Positions 10,815 to 24,303 of a DNA stretch of 64,000 nucleotides are shown in pieces (the stretch's first letter is position 1; the number at the start of each line of letters is the position of its first letter). Both the position numbers and the translations under genes were made by a program. The notes below the pieces were generated by a model that was not told the DNA's origin, made no database searches, and saw nothing but the letters and a program-made list of their open reading frames with translations. The stretch covers positions 159,359,465-159,423,464 of the forward strand of contig CP136068.1 of the NCBI GenBank assembly GCA_032622095.1, in the 5' to 3' direction. This DNA is from Siphonodentalium dalli. Its lineage: Eukaryota > Mollusca > Scaphopoda > Gadilida > Siphonodentaliidae.

Positions 10815-11234
10815 TTAACCCTTTACCCAGCAGAACGGTCCTGTGCCAATGCATTCTCTTATATATGCGAGTCGACAATAGGTCGCCTCACATATATAAG
10901 AGAATGCATTGGCTTAACACATATTAAAAATGATAAAATTGTCAAAGAATGTAGAAAAATATGATAAAAATTGTTAAAAAATGTAAGAAAAAATTATAAA
11001 TTGTTAAAGAATGTAAGAAAAAATGGTAAAAAGTGTTAAAACAGATATTTTTAGGCCAATGCATTATCTTATATATGCGAGGCGACCTATGGTCGACTCG
11101 CATATATAAGAGAATGCATTGACACAGGGCATAACTGTAACCATCACAATGTGGTCAATGAACCGGTTCCAATGATATCCATATTTGTATGGTGTTATTG
11201 AGACAGACCGAAGATATTTTAGGCTGTTGAAGCT
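10815..11234 (+). mobile_element. piggyBac-like MITE with double-palindrome core (right end lost)
   Basis: It begins TTAACCCTTTACCCAGCAG and contains both palindromes (10844-10914 and 11055-11127) around an AT core. The unique right arm (GGCATAACTGTAACC, GGTTCCAATGATAT, GAGACAGACCGAAG, AGGCTGTTGAAG) stops at about 11234. The intact copy at 30700-31082 continues from there to a TTAA end. The orientation is opposite to 5622-5994. Confidence 0.8.
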
Positions 11235-13593
11235 AGAGAGACTCATACACCCCAAGCATCATATGAAACCTAATCAACTTTGTCATGTTACGGTGATTAA
11301 AATGTTGAAAAATACTTCTAAAACTGAAACCTAAATCTTGCCTTAAATACAATCTCGGAAAAGAAAACTGTTTGCTCTTATTGCACAGTGTAAACCACTG
11401 CTGATATGGAACTTAAAGAGCTTATGTCTATCTTTATTGAGTCTTTTCACAATACATACACGTAGAGTCCACTTGTTAATATAAAACTAGTACTCACTAG
11501 TATAATGGGAATTAAATGTGGCCACGGTCCACGCCGCTGCTACACTCGAATCGCATGCGTGTGATTGTATTTGGTGTAGTAAGATTGCATTTCCACATCT
11601 GTTTCGAAGCCGTTCAGAATCAACTAGATCAGGCGTATGCCTTTGTGTGTATAATACTATCCTATATGCCACCAAGTCATTTGATGTGGACCAAACATGC
11701 GTTGGCACTATATGGCTATTGTTTTGCATAAAGGGTACCGTGAACAGTGCACACCCACATCGAGAAAGCAGGGGGTAGATAAATGTATCCCCAGTGTGAG
11801 ACAATTGGGACGTGGTGGAAGTGATGCCCAAATACCCAGTCGCACGCAGATTAAGTCTCCATGCTATATTCTCTCATGGCTAGCTTCAAATATATAGACA
11901 CATTTTTCAATACGGCTATATTCTCAACGTAGAGAAGTTTGTGAAATTTATACACGTTTTGGGTATTTCCAGTAATATTCGGGTATATACTTTTGTCTAA
12001 TTTCTGAGAAACATATGCAAGTTATCACCCGGTGATATTAGTCCCCGATGCCATTCTTACACAAGGTACATAATCTCTCGTCTTTGTTGCGAGATAACTA
12101 TTATGCACTATCATTTAAAACACACATGTTCACATTACAAATGCGTTGATAATATGTCCATATATGTACATATTGATTGTAATTGGAGAGGGGCAAATTA
12201 TGTACAAATCACCTTATCTAAATAATTAATCACAAACTAACATATGTTTTAAACATGCAAACGTAAGACAGGTCTTGTCACATTGTTTCATGTGAGACAA
12301 TTAACCCGTTATATCATAACTACCACTGGTTGATGTCTGATTACAAGACCGTATTAATGGTTTCTGAATGCAATTATCATTATAGGACAATATTTATGAA
12401 GTTCATGAAATATGTATGACAGTACATTTATATTGAAAAACAATCAAACGGCATATATTGAAAGCTTATACAATGGTTGCGTGCTGGTTTTTGTTTTTGG
12501 TGAAACTGACACGTGACTTCCGGTTATCAACTGTCTGGAGATTGCTAAATTGCGGAATCGGCAGTGTACCAACGGGATGTGAATGAAATTGTAAATTTCT
12601 CAACTTCCGAAGAATTCCCATGTGATCTAGGCATATTTGTTCCATTTAGACCAATTTCGTTAGCTGGCTTAATGAAAACCAGATAAGACGGCATGGCGTG
12701 GTTCGTGGCGTCATTTACGTCATGCTGGCTTTGTGGGCCGGAATCCAGACAAGATTGCACAATCTATGACAATACTTGTCACGTCGTATCCACCGGGGCC
12801 ATTGCATGCTGTTACATAAATGATTCTTAGTGTTATGTCGCCGATAAAAAGCAAAATCGAGTCACATCGTCTGTGGTTGCTTCACTACGTGTCACGTGCG
12901 ATTCACATTACTCTGAGCGTTTAAGCTCAAGTAGCATATGCCGCGATGCTCGCGTCACTGCCTGAATATACCTTTACATGTATATAGATTATCAGATCCA
13001 CTTACACATAAAATATAGACATAGCTTTACTGACATGCGTGTGTAACATTTGGCAGGTTGTGTATTCGGGCCATACTTACACAAATAACCGCACAGTTAC
13101 ATTCAACTTTGATTGATTGGTGAACAATTGTGATGTTGTCAGTTTATTCATTGATATAAAACTATTGATTTACTCTCATGCACTTCAGGGCTGCAGTAGA
13201 AGAGGTTTGTGTCAACATGCTTAGCCAGCAGCACAAATTGTGAATAACACGCATTTTGTCAGCTGCACAAACTGTGAACAACAAACATTTAGAAACACAG
13301 GTGTCGTCAATATGTGTTTGTATTATTGACTCGGCATCAAGCCATCCATTTCAATTTGCACACCATGCTGCTCTTTGGACCAACTCCAATCCATACCTCC
13401 AAGGATAAGTTAAAAGCTGAGCCCAAATCTGTAATAGTGTTTGTGTAAATTAATATAAAAAATACATTCTAACTGATTCGGCAACACTCGGAATTTGCAT
13501 CGTACCCACTATTGAGATAAAGAACAAAATATTCGTGAACAATAAATTCGAAAACAATGTATGTTCCGTCTCCAGAAAGAAACAGCGTCATTG
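11235..13593. other. No gene recognised
   Basis: Both strands are open for 80-115 codons around 11487-11831. The two readings are mutually exclusive and neither resembles a known family or ends at a good splice signal. The rest is AT-rich unique sequence. Confidence 0.5.
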
Positions 13594-13848
13594 ATCGCCC
13601 AGAGAGCCGCGCAACTTATTCCCTGTTTACGTCTAGAGCCGTCAACATAATGGAAACCAAGACAACCGTTTCGTCGTATCTCTTTGGCTTGCTCTTGTTA
13701 TGCTGTCATTTACGTTGAACAACTGATGGCGAGAGCGATAGCAGATTTTGACATTTTGTCTTCTGACAGTTCTTCAGATAAATGTCAAATTGCTATGAAT
13801 GACAAGGACTATCGGCGGAACATATACGTTATTGTGGTGGGTTGATAA
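13594..13848 (+). repeat. Dispersed repeat, inverted partner of 103-330
   Basis: This is the other copy of the repeat at the left edge of the window. It is readable in the plus orientation from AGAGCCGCGCAAC to ATACGTTATTGTGGTGGGTTG. There is no coding content. Confidence 0.7.
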
Positions 13849-13911
13849 TGGGCTCTGCTCCAGACCGTCTCACTATCCATCCCGACGATATCGCTGACTT
13901 TGTATCGCATA

Positions 13912-13960
13912 TTGCTATCGAGGAGTTGCCTGTTACTCGCCGATGGTCGGTGTTTTCACT
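13912..13960 (+). mobile_element. Fragment of the same SINE body as 57821-58128
   Basis: The blocks GGAGTTGCC, GTTACTCGCCGAT and CGGTG match the central part of the complete SINE at about 57938-57980. The tRNA-related head and the tail are not recognisable, so this is a diverged fragment. Confidence 0.55.
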
Positions 13961-14032
13961 GGGCACAGTGGGTAATTCATCCAGTCAATGAAATCTCTGC
14001 TAGATTTGCCGTGCATTGATTTCCCTCCGTTA

Positions 14033-14072
14033 GAGACTCGCATATATAAGATAATGCATTGGCACAGGGTTT
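14033..14072 (+). repeat. Fragment of the palindromic MITE core
   Basis: GAGACTCGCATATATAAGAT followed by AATGCATTGGCACAGGG is half of the palindrome found complete at 10844 and 30729. A TTTTCGCAAAAT flank is shared with the fragment near 32060. Confidence 0.7.
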
Positions 14073-14328
14073 TCGCAAAATTTCAGCGTGCTCCTGTCGT
14101 CAAAGGGGCAACCAGAACGGGCGAGACGGGCACGTATGATGCATGGAGAATGCATTGCAATGTGTACGATGAATGGGTACTCACTTGGCAATGCCAGTGA
14201 CAATGGCTGGTGTCTGTATCTCGATGATTCAAAGAATCAATGACAACACAAAAGTGTATATATGTCTTTATATTGAGGCGTTTTAGCTATTTGGGAAAAG
14301 GGGAATGCCGGATCTGATAATTCAAGGC

Positions 14329-14545
14329 CGGTACACGAACACCACACCGGATCCCTGATATAGTAGGAACACCACACCGGCTCAAATGATACGGTAGGAA
14401 CAGCACACCGGCTCTATGGACTGACACGAACACCACACCTACTCCCTGATATGACAGGAACACCACACCGGTTCCCTGATATGGCAGGAACACCACATCG
14501 GCTCCATGGACTGAGACGAACACCATACGGCTCCCTGAAATGGCA
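14329..14545 (+). repeat. Minisatellite, unit about 30 bp
   Basis: About seven units of GAACACCACACCGG followed by CTCCCTGATATGGCAG or CTCCATGGACTGA run in tandem. Two subtypes of the unit second half alternate. The array creates a repetitive minus-strand frame (VVFLPYQG-type), which I do not regard as a gene. Confidence 0.9.
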
Positions 14546-15643
14546 GGTATTATTTGTTTGATTACTTCTGCTGCTGAAATGACAACGCTAACAGCAGCAT
14601 CATGTCATATGACCATGCCAATATACCGCTTGTCTATAAATGTTCATGATAACTAATCGATACGTTCTGCGATATAAACGGTGATTCCGATGTTACATTC
14701 TTTTATGTCGAATGTCCTGTCATTAAATGTACTGCTAATTAACGATCAGTACTTGGGTACATAAGTTACTATAAATATCAACAAGACTCAAACGAGCTAA
14801 TATTTGTAAAGAAATGAAGTTTGAGAAACTAGCAACTCGTGTCACGGTGCAAGCGACATATTTCTGGAACACATGCTGCCACAGTGGAGTGACCAGTTGG
14901 CCAGTGCGTGGACACTGCTAACTGGCCAATCAAAAGCGACGAACGTATGACGCCACTTGATCAATCGATAATTGGATAATTGGTTGATTGACTGCGTGCA
15001 TATTAATTTCAAAGTCGGATGCGTCTTTTTCGTCGGCAATATACTCAGGGTGGTTCTCCTGTAGCATGACGTATTATATTACAATAAATAACTCTTGTTT
15101 CGATTAAGGTTATGTGTTGTGATAATTGAACAGTTTAAAGACCAACTTACTGCAACGGCGCTGCGCGCGGTATATAATTTGTCTTCAGTTCGGTCGGTTA
15201 TAACTGCATAACATTAATCGAAACAAGCGTTATTTCTTAAATAGACGCAATTTACATACACTATACGATATAATAGTAGCATAATCATATAAATATCAAA
15301 ATTCCAATCCTCTTTTGACTGAAAGTGTTGCGGTTTTACAATGTACATATAACTGTCGTGTAAAATTCCCCGTTACATCGAGTTTTGTAGTAACTGTAGT
15401 TATAGTAGATTGAGAGTTCTGTTGTACAAATCTCCGAGTTTTGTGGTAATACATTCAACGAGTTATGTAAAAGGTTGAGGTCACGAGGTCTGCAGTAGAA
15501 AATCAGAGTTTTGTGGTATAAAATCGGCGAGTTTTACAGCAATTTGTTATTTCTTTTCGAAGACCCGTTTTGACTTCATACAAGAATATATAGAAAGTTC
15601 AATGTTTACTTGTGTAAGAGTGTGTGTGTGTGTGGACGGTAAT
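14546..15643. other. No gene recognised
   Basis: This is AT-rich sequence without a credible exon. A TTTTGTGGTA/GAGTTTTG motif repeats loosely at about 15380-15540. Confidence 0.5.
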
Positions 15644-15815
15644 GGCGCTGTAGCTCAGCATGATGTTGGTACTTCAGCACTCCGTCGTGTTTGGACCGAT
15701 CGCATCGGGTCGTTGAACATTGATACACACGCATGGTTAAATTGACTCGATCAGTGTCACGGTATAAGTGGTGTTGACACCAGACTCCTTAAATTGGCAT
15801 AACTAAATAAATAAT
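15644..15815 (+). mobile_element. Possible old tRNA-derived SINE
   Basis: GGCGCTGTAGCTCAGCATG resembles the start and A box of a tRNA. A degenerate B-box-like GGGTCGTTGAAC follows about 55 bp later. The stretch ends in ATAACTAAATAAATAA, a SINE-like tail. Both promoter boxes are imperfect, and no target duplication is visible. Confidence 0.35.
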
Positions 15816-18800
15816 CATATAATTATCGATCATTAACAACTTGTGTATGGGAATTGGTACACCGGGGAATGCAATGGAATAGGCGCCTTTGATTATATGA
15901 ACATACACCTGATCACTAAATAGCGTTTCCTATCGGCTCAGATGTTATGCTTGAAAATGTGTACGCATAGGTAACATGACATGGGGAATGCCATGGGATA
16001 GGTGATGTTGAAACCGGGTGACTTAAAATGGTACTAATAATAAGCAATAAAAAGCATTTAATATCAGCATAAACGATAGATGTAAATTTATCCGTGGAGT
16101 GTCATGCAATAGCTGATGTTTACCTCGTGTGACTAATATCTAATTCAAATTACCTGAAAGGGCACTATCAATGTACGCATTATTTACCCGAGCAACAGCG
16201 GGTACCCCAACTACGTGTAGTATGTTTTATAAAATACCATTGGAATGCACTACCATTGGCTTTATACAACTAAACATTTTTTATAACCCACAACTGACAA
16301 ATACACTAAACATAAATATTAAATAAAGTCAAGTGTATTGTCGAATTAATTGTTTGTCTCCTTTTAAACCATTGCAACTATATCAAATAAGTTGATAGAT
16401 AATACTATATATAACTTTAGCTAACATAATAATGATTTCCCAGTGAGCTCTTCTCCGCTCAACAATGTTATGCTATACAGAATGCTATATAAGAAAAGGA
16501 AAATAGGTTCTACATAAATGTCAAATACCAATAACTCATTCTGTCATTTGATTCAACTCCGACATTTGATATGGATTGCAATCTTCACAAAATTTGAATT
16601 GCATATCTTTGTTTAAATATTTCTGGCGATTATCATTTGTGGAGGCGTCCTTCCATAGAATCGCAATCAGTTGACTTTGCGCCTTATTTATGGGGTGGGT
16701 CCTTCCTAAGTGACGCATTGCTAGATCCAGTTTAAATTTGAGGGGTGGGTTTCTAACACTTAGGTGTAATACTTATTGATCTGCAGGTCATCGCTAGAGG
16801 TCCACAAACTGTTCGGTCGCAAAATACGGCATCGTGCATTGCAAAATTTAAACTACCCCTGCCAGTATGGAACTGGAATGGTGGTAGGTAATTTTTCACA
16901 AATCCATCCGAATTTAATTAGTTCTATTTTTTTTCCTCTAGATATGTTTGCGGATTTTGAAAATCTGATATCCCAACATTGAAATATTGTTACCGTCGTA
17001 TTTTAGACTTCTACCAATTTCCACCCACGTTGCACATTTTGATGGTGATGCCTGACCAAAAATGTTCCCATCGTTATATGTACTTTACAACAAATCATAT
17101 ATGTTGTATACATCGGGATAACATTACAATCCGTTAAGCCGATACTGAACTCTTTGCATCGCTACTTAGTAGTGCCCGTCTTAGTTATATGAGGACGATA
17201 TCCAGTGACATTCCCATGTCATGCTACAACTGTTTACCAATTTTCAGACATATCTTCTGAGCTGATAATAATTGCTCTTTCTTGATGTTAATGTAATGTA
17301 TTAGTCCCACTTTAAGTCAAAGGCGCCGATCTCACGACATTTCCCTGGTCAAGTGACCCATGGTATCAATTTTCCTTCATATCATCTGAGCTGATACGAA
17401 ACTCACTGTATCACTGAGAACGTAGTGTCCCTTTCAGTATTTTGATGTCAACGGCATCTATATCAAGTCATATGAGGTAAGCGACACAAGTCATGTACAA
17501 TGACAATCCGCGTGTCATGATGCAACTGTTTACAATTGCACCCCACATATATTATTCTGAGCTGATAATAATACCGCTTTATTATCTATATAAGTGTCAA
17601 TTTAAGTCGTCTGATTACAACATAACTTATTTCCTGACACTCATCGGGTCAATATACCCCTGTCTATCAAAGTTCAATGACCGGATCGGTGAGAAATTTG
17701 CTATGTTCTAAAATTACCGACTTATGACCAACATAAAACCCGATACAAATGCAAATTAAGTATTTGTTTGGAAATAAAATATAATTTGTGCAACAAATTC
17801 ATATTAGCGCGAAATTAAGATCCATGTAATGCCGATATTGTTTATATCAATAAAAGTCAATAGGTATACAATGATTGACTGTATTATCATGAATGTGGTG
17901 AATATGTATATATATATAGTGACGATGTTGTCATGGGTCAGGTGTAGTGCCTGCACCTGATGTGCCTGCATTGTTACTGATGTATGATCGTGCGTAGTTT
18001 TTATGGGTATACACAGGTGTGGATATGCGGTGATGGGTGGTATGTATGTGTATTATAGTCAGTGGTCCAAACAAGATATTTTTCGAGTTGCCTGCACCCC
18101 CTCGAACAAAGGATTCTTTATATCAAATTAAAGGTAATCCGATTTTGCTTGGTGCCCGTATCAGAACGTGTTTCAAAATATATTGTTCAGGGAAGACAAT
18201 TCTTACTCATAAAATAAAATTAAAATTTACTCGAGTGCAAGTGTCAGAGCATAAACCAAATATTGCAGTTACAATCTATCGTTTATATTAATTAAAAATG
18301 GTCATAGAATGATACGAGATACAAAACTGAACCAACTTATGAGCTAGTTAGAAAACATTGCGATAAATATTTTTGAAATTGCGAAAAATTACTTGGATTT
18401 TGAAAAAAAGAGTCACATATAATTAGCTTTAACTTGTGAACCACATAGGCTATTGGTCATCAATATAGCCCAAAGATAGCCCAGCTGACCTAGAAAAACG
18501 ATGGAATGCCAATAGTATTTATGTGCAAATGCGAAGTGAGCGTAAACTTAACCTTACCCCTAAAATATAATATTCGCAGAAAAGCGAATTATTTACATTA
18601 CACTCAGAATGCTGCACGCTAAACTAGCTCTAGAAACATAGACTCAAACAATCTAGATAATGGTGAAGGGAATTATAAATATCGTTGTTTGAAAGTGATC
18701 TAAGATTACTATTGAAATAAAATTAGTAAGAAATTTAAATTTTTACTATTATCTGTAAATTTTACAAAGTAGTGATTAAATTGAGAACAGTGGTCTAGAG

Positions 18801-21800
18801 TTAGTATATTCGTCAAGCCTCATATGATCACATTTATGTTAGCTATTTCGTATATATTTTCAAATTTTATTTTAATATTTACGGAAAAAATTGTGGTAAA
18901 TTTAGGATGGCATCCAAAACGGCCACACCAATTTTTTGGTAAGTTTTGGATGGGATCCAACAACGGCCACAGCAATCTAAGATTAATAAAACCAGGAGTT
19001 TACTAGTATCCGTGAACAACCCGAAGTAAGATTGTCTTTGACACTCTAGCCTGATAATCTTTGGAGGCTATATTTTGGTGAGAGAAAGATATTGTCTGGG
19101 GGGTAGATTTTAGCGATATTTAAAAAACTGTGCAAGTCTTATAAATTGGTCTTGGTAAATTGACCCCGCAACAGCAGTCTAGAAAGCATATATACCGTGC
19201 ATGATATATATGGGTTGCATGGACTTATATGGAATTGGTTTCCCATGACGGCCATGGACGTTCGCTGTGTGAGGGACCCATAAATCCCACACATCAACAA
19301 CCTATTTATTGCACTTCTTCCCAATGTACATATTGTTTTGAATCTACTGCGGTTTGGCTGCAATGATTCAAGCGAATGTAACTAATAATTCAAAATATTT
19401 ACCGCAATATTGTAGAACTAGCTTATAAATTGGTTCAGTGTTGTATCTCATATTGTTTTATTGTAATTTATAATTAATATAAATAATATCTTGTTTATTT
19501 TGTGTGTGGGTGTATATGGAGTGAGTGTATGGCCCTGGTGGGGGTACCTGTGTACCTTGGTTGGTTATCGCTTTCCACAATAACTCAACGATATGTTAAT
19601 CGATAGAGAGGTTACGTCAAAGATTCAGCCCTCTCGGTGGGGTTTATGCATAATGGATGAAATGCTAAACGATTTCCCCGACACTAGTTAGTAATTTGTT
19701 ATGCTAATGGGATAGAGGAGCTACACATTATGGCCCCTCTGATTTCCGTTTCAAAGTTCTGCCCATTTCTTTTAAAAACATGACCAGAAATCCCAAAATA
19801 CGTTTTCGGCACAATTCCACACTGCATACATGGAAATTAAATGTTCATGTCCCAGTATAAACTGGGACAACCATATATAATATTTAGTTAGTTGATTACC
19901 TATAATGCATAATGACCAAGTCAGTCACAATTTGGTAACTTTCCGGAACAGCAGAGAATAATGTTCAGGATATATATGTGAACAATTAACATTTTACCCA
20001 AGTCGGTTGCCATTTTGGAAGCCACTTTGTGTAGTTTGGTATATGAACAGCTTAGAGTGACATATCTAAAATATTACAAAACAATAAAAAACACGTTTCA
20101 TACCAAAGTTAGTTACAGTTTACTTAAAAAAAAATGGTCCAAACCTGAAAAGTTAAACTTTGCCGATATCTCTTGTTATATCAGTGGTTACAATGCTAAC
20201 AATTAACGAAGGGGACCCAGTCGTGTTAGTTTTGAATGAATATAAGGCAGAATAGCCAATGTTATTCATCAACCACAACTAGTAAGCGATTACACGCTGG
20301 GGAAATATTTACAATTTTCCATATTTTGGCGGCTATTTTGTGCCAAATTAACAATTTTGGTTCGAATAACTTGCAGTATTCACGGGTAGTGGTATGCCTC
20401 ACTCACATAACACAGTTATGCCCATTCCTTGTTGAAATGTGAATAGAATCACAATTATGATTTTTTGTGAAAACTTACCACAATGATAATTTAATATAAA
20501 AAGAATACAAAATAAAATCACAATTCTCAACCAGTTCAAAACAGAAGAAACTGATATAGAAGATATTAGCGAAAAGGCGTCATAGTTTCCACTTACAGTG
20601 ACCATTTTGGCGGCAATTTTTAATATATAACATTTTTCATGAATATGAATAAGGTGTATTCAACTATTAATATATTGGCATATCGCATGACGTAATTCCG
20701 CATTGATTTTATGAGTAGTTGCGAATTGAAATTTACCTGGCCAGATATTCAACGTTGCGGGTCTTCGTGGGTTCAATGACCGATGACTCTATAAAGCCCC
20801 CATAGCCAGATGGCAAACAACCGGCAAATTAAAGGACTGATATAGTTCGATAGCATAACCACACAAATCCGCATAAGGGAAGCGGGTCTATGTGCAGCTC
20901 AAGTTCTAACACCATTACTAATATTAAAGCTCAACACAATACTTGCTCACTTTGCATGTAGGTTCGATGTAAGGTGCATTTTTATCATTTCCATATATTA
21001 TGCGCATGCGCAAATATAGCTACCCGAACTATGTATGTTTAATCTTCCATACACCATGAACATCACATAAGTGCGGGACGGATATCTAAGTCGTTCTTGA
21101 TTAGTATCCCGATGTTTATACCTGTTACAAATATTGGTAATGAGCCAGATATTTCGGGCTTCCGGGTTATTTTCAAATTCGCTTCAGTACGATAGTTCAG
21201 GCTACCGGGTTCAATGTGTTAATAGTATTTACCAAAGTTGTGTCCTGACATGTGCCGTATATGGCGGTACTTACTAGAACGCACACCTACGGTCTATACC
21301 GGATATCGGAAATACGCTGTAAGACCTTCCACGAGACTATTTGGGTAATAGGTCAGTCAATATATTAATCAGGAAATAGTTATAAAAGATGCTTGGATAT
21401 TTTGGTATTGTCGCGTGTGATCATGTAAATCAATGATTGTTCCCCGTTATATTTAAATATCGATAATAATAACCTTGTAAGCGGCGTTGGGGTGGGGCAA
21501 TGTTACCAATGCAGCCATAATCAACTTCACAACAAGTACGGGTGGTGTCAGATCCCGTTCTGGCTTATGATCGGATGGCCCCGATCCAATTCTGCGCCGC
21601 CTCCAACAGTGGGAGAATTTAACCAAAGTACCTTATCCGATGTTAACCCGAGTCACCGGTATGCATACCATTGCCTGGCAGCACGTCAATAATTGTCGCC
21701 CTTAGGAAGTCGAGCAGATAATTGGTATGTTGCGGTAATTGGTGTAAGCTATCCTACTCAGCGTTTGTCAGACAATTTTTCACAAATATTGAACCCAATT

Positions 21801-22204
21801 ACTGCAAGATATATCGCAACATATAGACAATGAGATCGAACAAGTGCCACATTCGCGGATTCTCTAATGTTATGGACTTTATCAAATTGTAAAGACCGCT
21901 ATATTTCCTTGTATATTAGCACTAGCCATATTTATTCTGAAAGGGAGCCTTTAGTCAGTCGTGTAGTACACACATTCACGCACATTTTAATCTGAAACTT
22001 TGATGTAAAAAAATTAAACTAATTAAAAATACTACTTGCTCAATTTGACAACCAAATAAATTGTCCAACAAATAATGTCGTTTATTTGTGGCGCCGGAGA
22101 TAGTAGCATTCGCGGCGACAGCCGCTGAATCATGGCGACAACCCAGACTGTTTTCTCCCGAAAACCAGCACAGTATCTGCTTATAATATAACTTATTTTA
22201 GTTA
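15816..22204. other. Long gene-free stretch with one diverged tandem array
   Basis: No exon or element with recognisable coding was found. Fragments of a GGGGAATGCCATGGGATAGG-like motif recur at about 15865, 15985 and 16095. A weak pair of ATGG-ATCCAA-ACGGCCACA repeats lies at 18905-18985. The tandem array at 17190-17720 is listed separately. Confidence 0.5.
17190..17720 (+). repeat. Diverged tandem repeat, period about 130-165 bp, about three copies
   Basis: CTGAGCTGATA recurs at about 17258, 17387 and 17551. Each time it is preceded by ATATCATCT- or ATATTATTC-like and CATGTCATG-like blocks and followed by a T-rich stretch and a CAAGTCATATGAG-like block. The copies are strongly diverged. 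Confidence 0.55.
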
Positions 22205-22296
22205 GATAATCTGCTTATAATCGCCTCATTTGAGTCGATAATGTGCTGAAAATGGTAATATTTTAGTCATATTATCGACTCGTAATGAAGCAGATT
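22205..22296. repeat. Imperfect inverted repeat
   Basis: AGATAATCTGCTT, GAGTCGATAAT and GTGC on the left pair with ATTATCGACTCG and AAGCAGATTATGTGC on the right. This is a probable remnant of a fold-back element. Confidence 0.55.
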
Positions 22297-22474
22297 ATGT
22301 GCGGACATTGACACAAATAGGCCAACTTACGACTTTTCAGGTGTACGCTCTTTAACAAGAGTTTTCACTATGGTCTGCTCCCAAAATAAAAACGAAATAA
22401 CGGGTACGAGTCCATTATCTGCTTATTTCAGAATCAAATAAGCACATTATGTACATAGTTCACATTATACAATA

Positions 22475-22544
22475 TCTGTATCTTCATGGATATATGATAA
22501 CCAGGTGTCATCACAGTCTTAGTCTAACCCACTAGATTGATTTA
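22475..22544 (+). repeat. Left flank of the Helitron array, related to 48340-48405
   Basis: It shares CTTCATGG, ATATGATAACCA, GGTGTC, TAACCCAC-like and a final TTTAT with 48340-48405. There the sequence continues without a Helitron. The last base, A at 22544, is the expected 5' side of an A/T Helitron target. Confidence 0.5.
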
Positions 22545-22615
<71 letters not shown>

Positions 22616-23442
22616 AGACTTCCGTATATATGTGTGTATGTGGGTAATTCATAGAATCCAAAACGCGTGTACAGATTGAGCTCAAATTTCGTATGTAAGT
22701 GTAAAATCCACCGAAACGGCCGTGGTCGCCTTTTGGAGAAGAAACAGAGCACCGTTTCTCCAATCCCAAATCACCGCAATCAGCACTTCGGGGTTAATTA
22801 ATATTCGCTCGCGATCCAAGAGGAGTAACTCTACATTTTTTTATATATCTGTATATGTATATTTGTATATCCATATTCACTTCAATCTGCTAAACCCGTT
22901 GAGCCAAAACCTGCTAATACCTTGCAAAATATAGAATTTGCATTTTCTGATGCATACATTGTTTGTTACGGCTGAAAATCTTAGTCTATTTCCGAAACAT
23001 TCAGATTTTAAAGTCTAAAGTCTAAACTTACACACCATAATTCATGCTAACTGACGCAGCTATATGGCAGTGCCCCAAACCGTGAACGCCAACGACATTT
23101 TTGGCGAGAAAATAGCCCCCAAGCCGTAAATATCAACAACAACGACATTGTTGGCGAGAAAATAATTAGTTAAAATTACTAATATTTATTTTCCCTATAC
23201 GGCAATGTGATATTTTTCGGGTAGCCCCGAGCCGTGATGCCAACAACAACGACCCGAAGCCCTGAATGCCAACAACAACGACATCATCGGGTCAGTTTTT
23301 TTCCGCCCGATGTACCTTAAATCATACCTCTTTTAGGGAGGGTAAAATAATTTATCTTCAAAAGGCACGATTAACTCATTGAAAAGCGAAACAAAATGTC
23401 ATGTTTCGGACCAACGCCGCCAGTGGCGGGCTAACCTGCTAG
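22545..23442 (+). mobile_element. Helitron array, unit 1
   Basis: The 5' end TC TATATA is expanded into a TA microsatellite (22547-22613). It continues TTGAGACTTCCGTATATA, as in unit 5. The 3' end has the hairpin CGCCGCCAGTGGCG, then GGCTAACCTG and CTAG at 23439-23442. Internally a CCGT-AACAACAACGACAT-GGCGAGAAAATA block recurs at about 23070-23280. There is no Rep or helicase frame, so the unit is non-autonomous. Confidence 0.75.
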
Positions 23443-24303
23443 TCTACTTTATAATTTGAGAACTACGTATATATATATGTGTGTATATGTGTACTTCATG
23501 GAATCCAAAACGCGTGTTCAGATTGAGCTCAAATTTCGTATGTAAGTGTAAAATACCACCGACACGGCCGTGGTCGCGTTTTTGAGAAGCTCAGAACACT
23601 GTTTCTCCAATCCCAAATCACCGCAATCGGCACTTTTAATAGCGTTGATATATAAAGAGCGTTCGTTTTCCGCAGTGTCTATATAAAGAGCGTCGTTTTC
23701 GCTATCTACTTACCTGTATGACGGGAGTCTGTAGCCTGTCGCTCGAAATAGTATGCAGAGACATTTCACGACGGGAAGCGTTTGTTTTCAATTCAATGCA
23801 ATGTTATCGCTCGAGCGTTGTCTGTCGTTCCTAGGAAGGGGGGATTTCTACAGGTAAATTTCGTTTCGCTATCTACTTATCTGTATGACGGGAGTCTGTA
23901 GCCTGTCGCTCGAAATATTATGCAGAGACATTTCACGACGGGAAGCGTTTGTTTTCAATTCAATGCAATGTTATCGCTCGAGCGTTGTCTGTCGTTCCTA
24001 GGAAGGGGGATTTCTACGGGTATTTTTTTTCCGCCAGAAACAAAAAAATTAATTAAAACAATTTAAAATAAAAAAAATTTAAAAATAAAAAAAAAAATTC
24101 AGAAAAAATATATATTAAATTTAAAAAACATTAAATTCATATTAAAAAAATAAAAAAATAAATTTTTTTTTTTTTTTTTTTAAATGTCATGTTTCTAGCG
24201 AAATTTGGTACAAATGCAGCACAAGTGTCTCGGAACCTGTTGCAATTTCTTTTTCGAACAAAGCCATGGGACGAATGCCGCCATTGGCAGGCTAACCTGC
24301 TAG
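23443..24303 (+). mobile_element. Helitron array, unit 2
   Basis: It starts TCTACTTTATAATTTGAG directly after the CTAG of unit 1 and ends with a GCCGCCATTGGCAGGC hairpin region and CTAG at 24300-24303. It contains a 167-bp tandem duplication (23700-23866, then 23867 to about 24018) that is also present in unit 4. An A/T-rich run follows at 24040-24182. Confidence 0.8.

Noticed and set aside
11487..11831. 114-codon minus and 86-codon plus frames
   Set aside because: They overlap on opposite strands, match no family and lack splice or start signals.
14287..14526. Minus-strand repetitive open frame
   Set aside because: It is a by-product of the 30-bp minisatellite, with no start context or splice signals.
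22542..22769. Frames rich in alternating Ile and Tyr
   Set aside because: They are translation of a TA microsatellite. The same applies near 31362-31660 and 49680.
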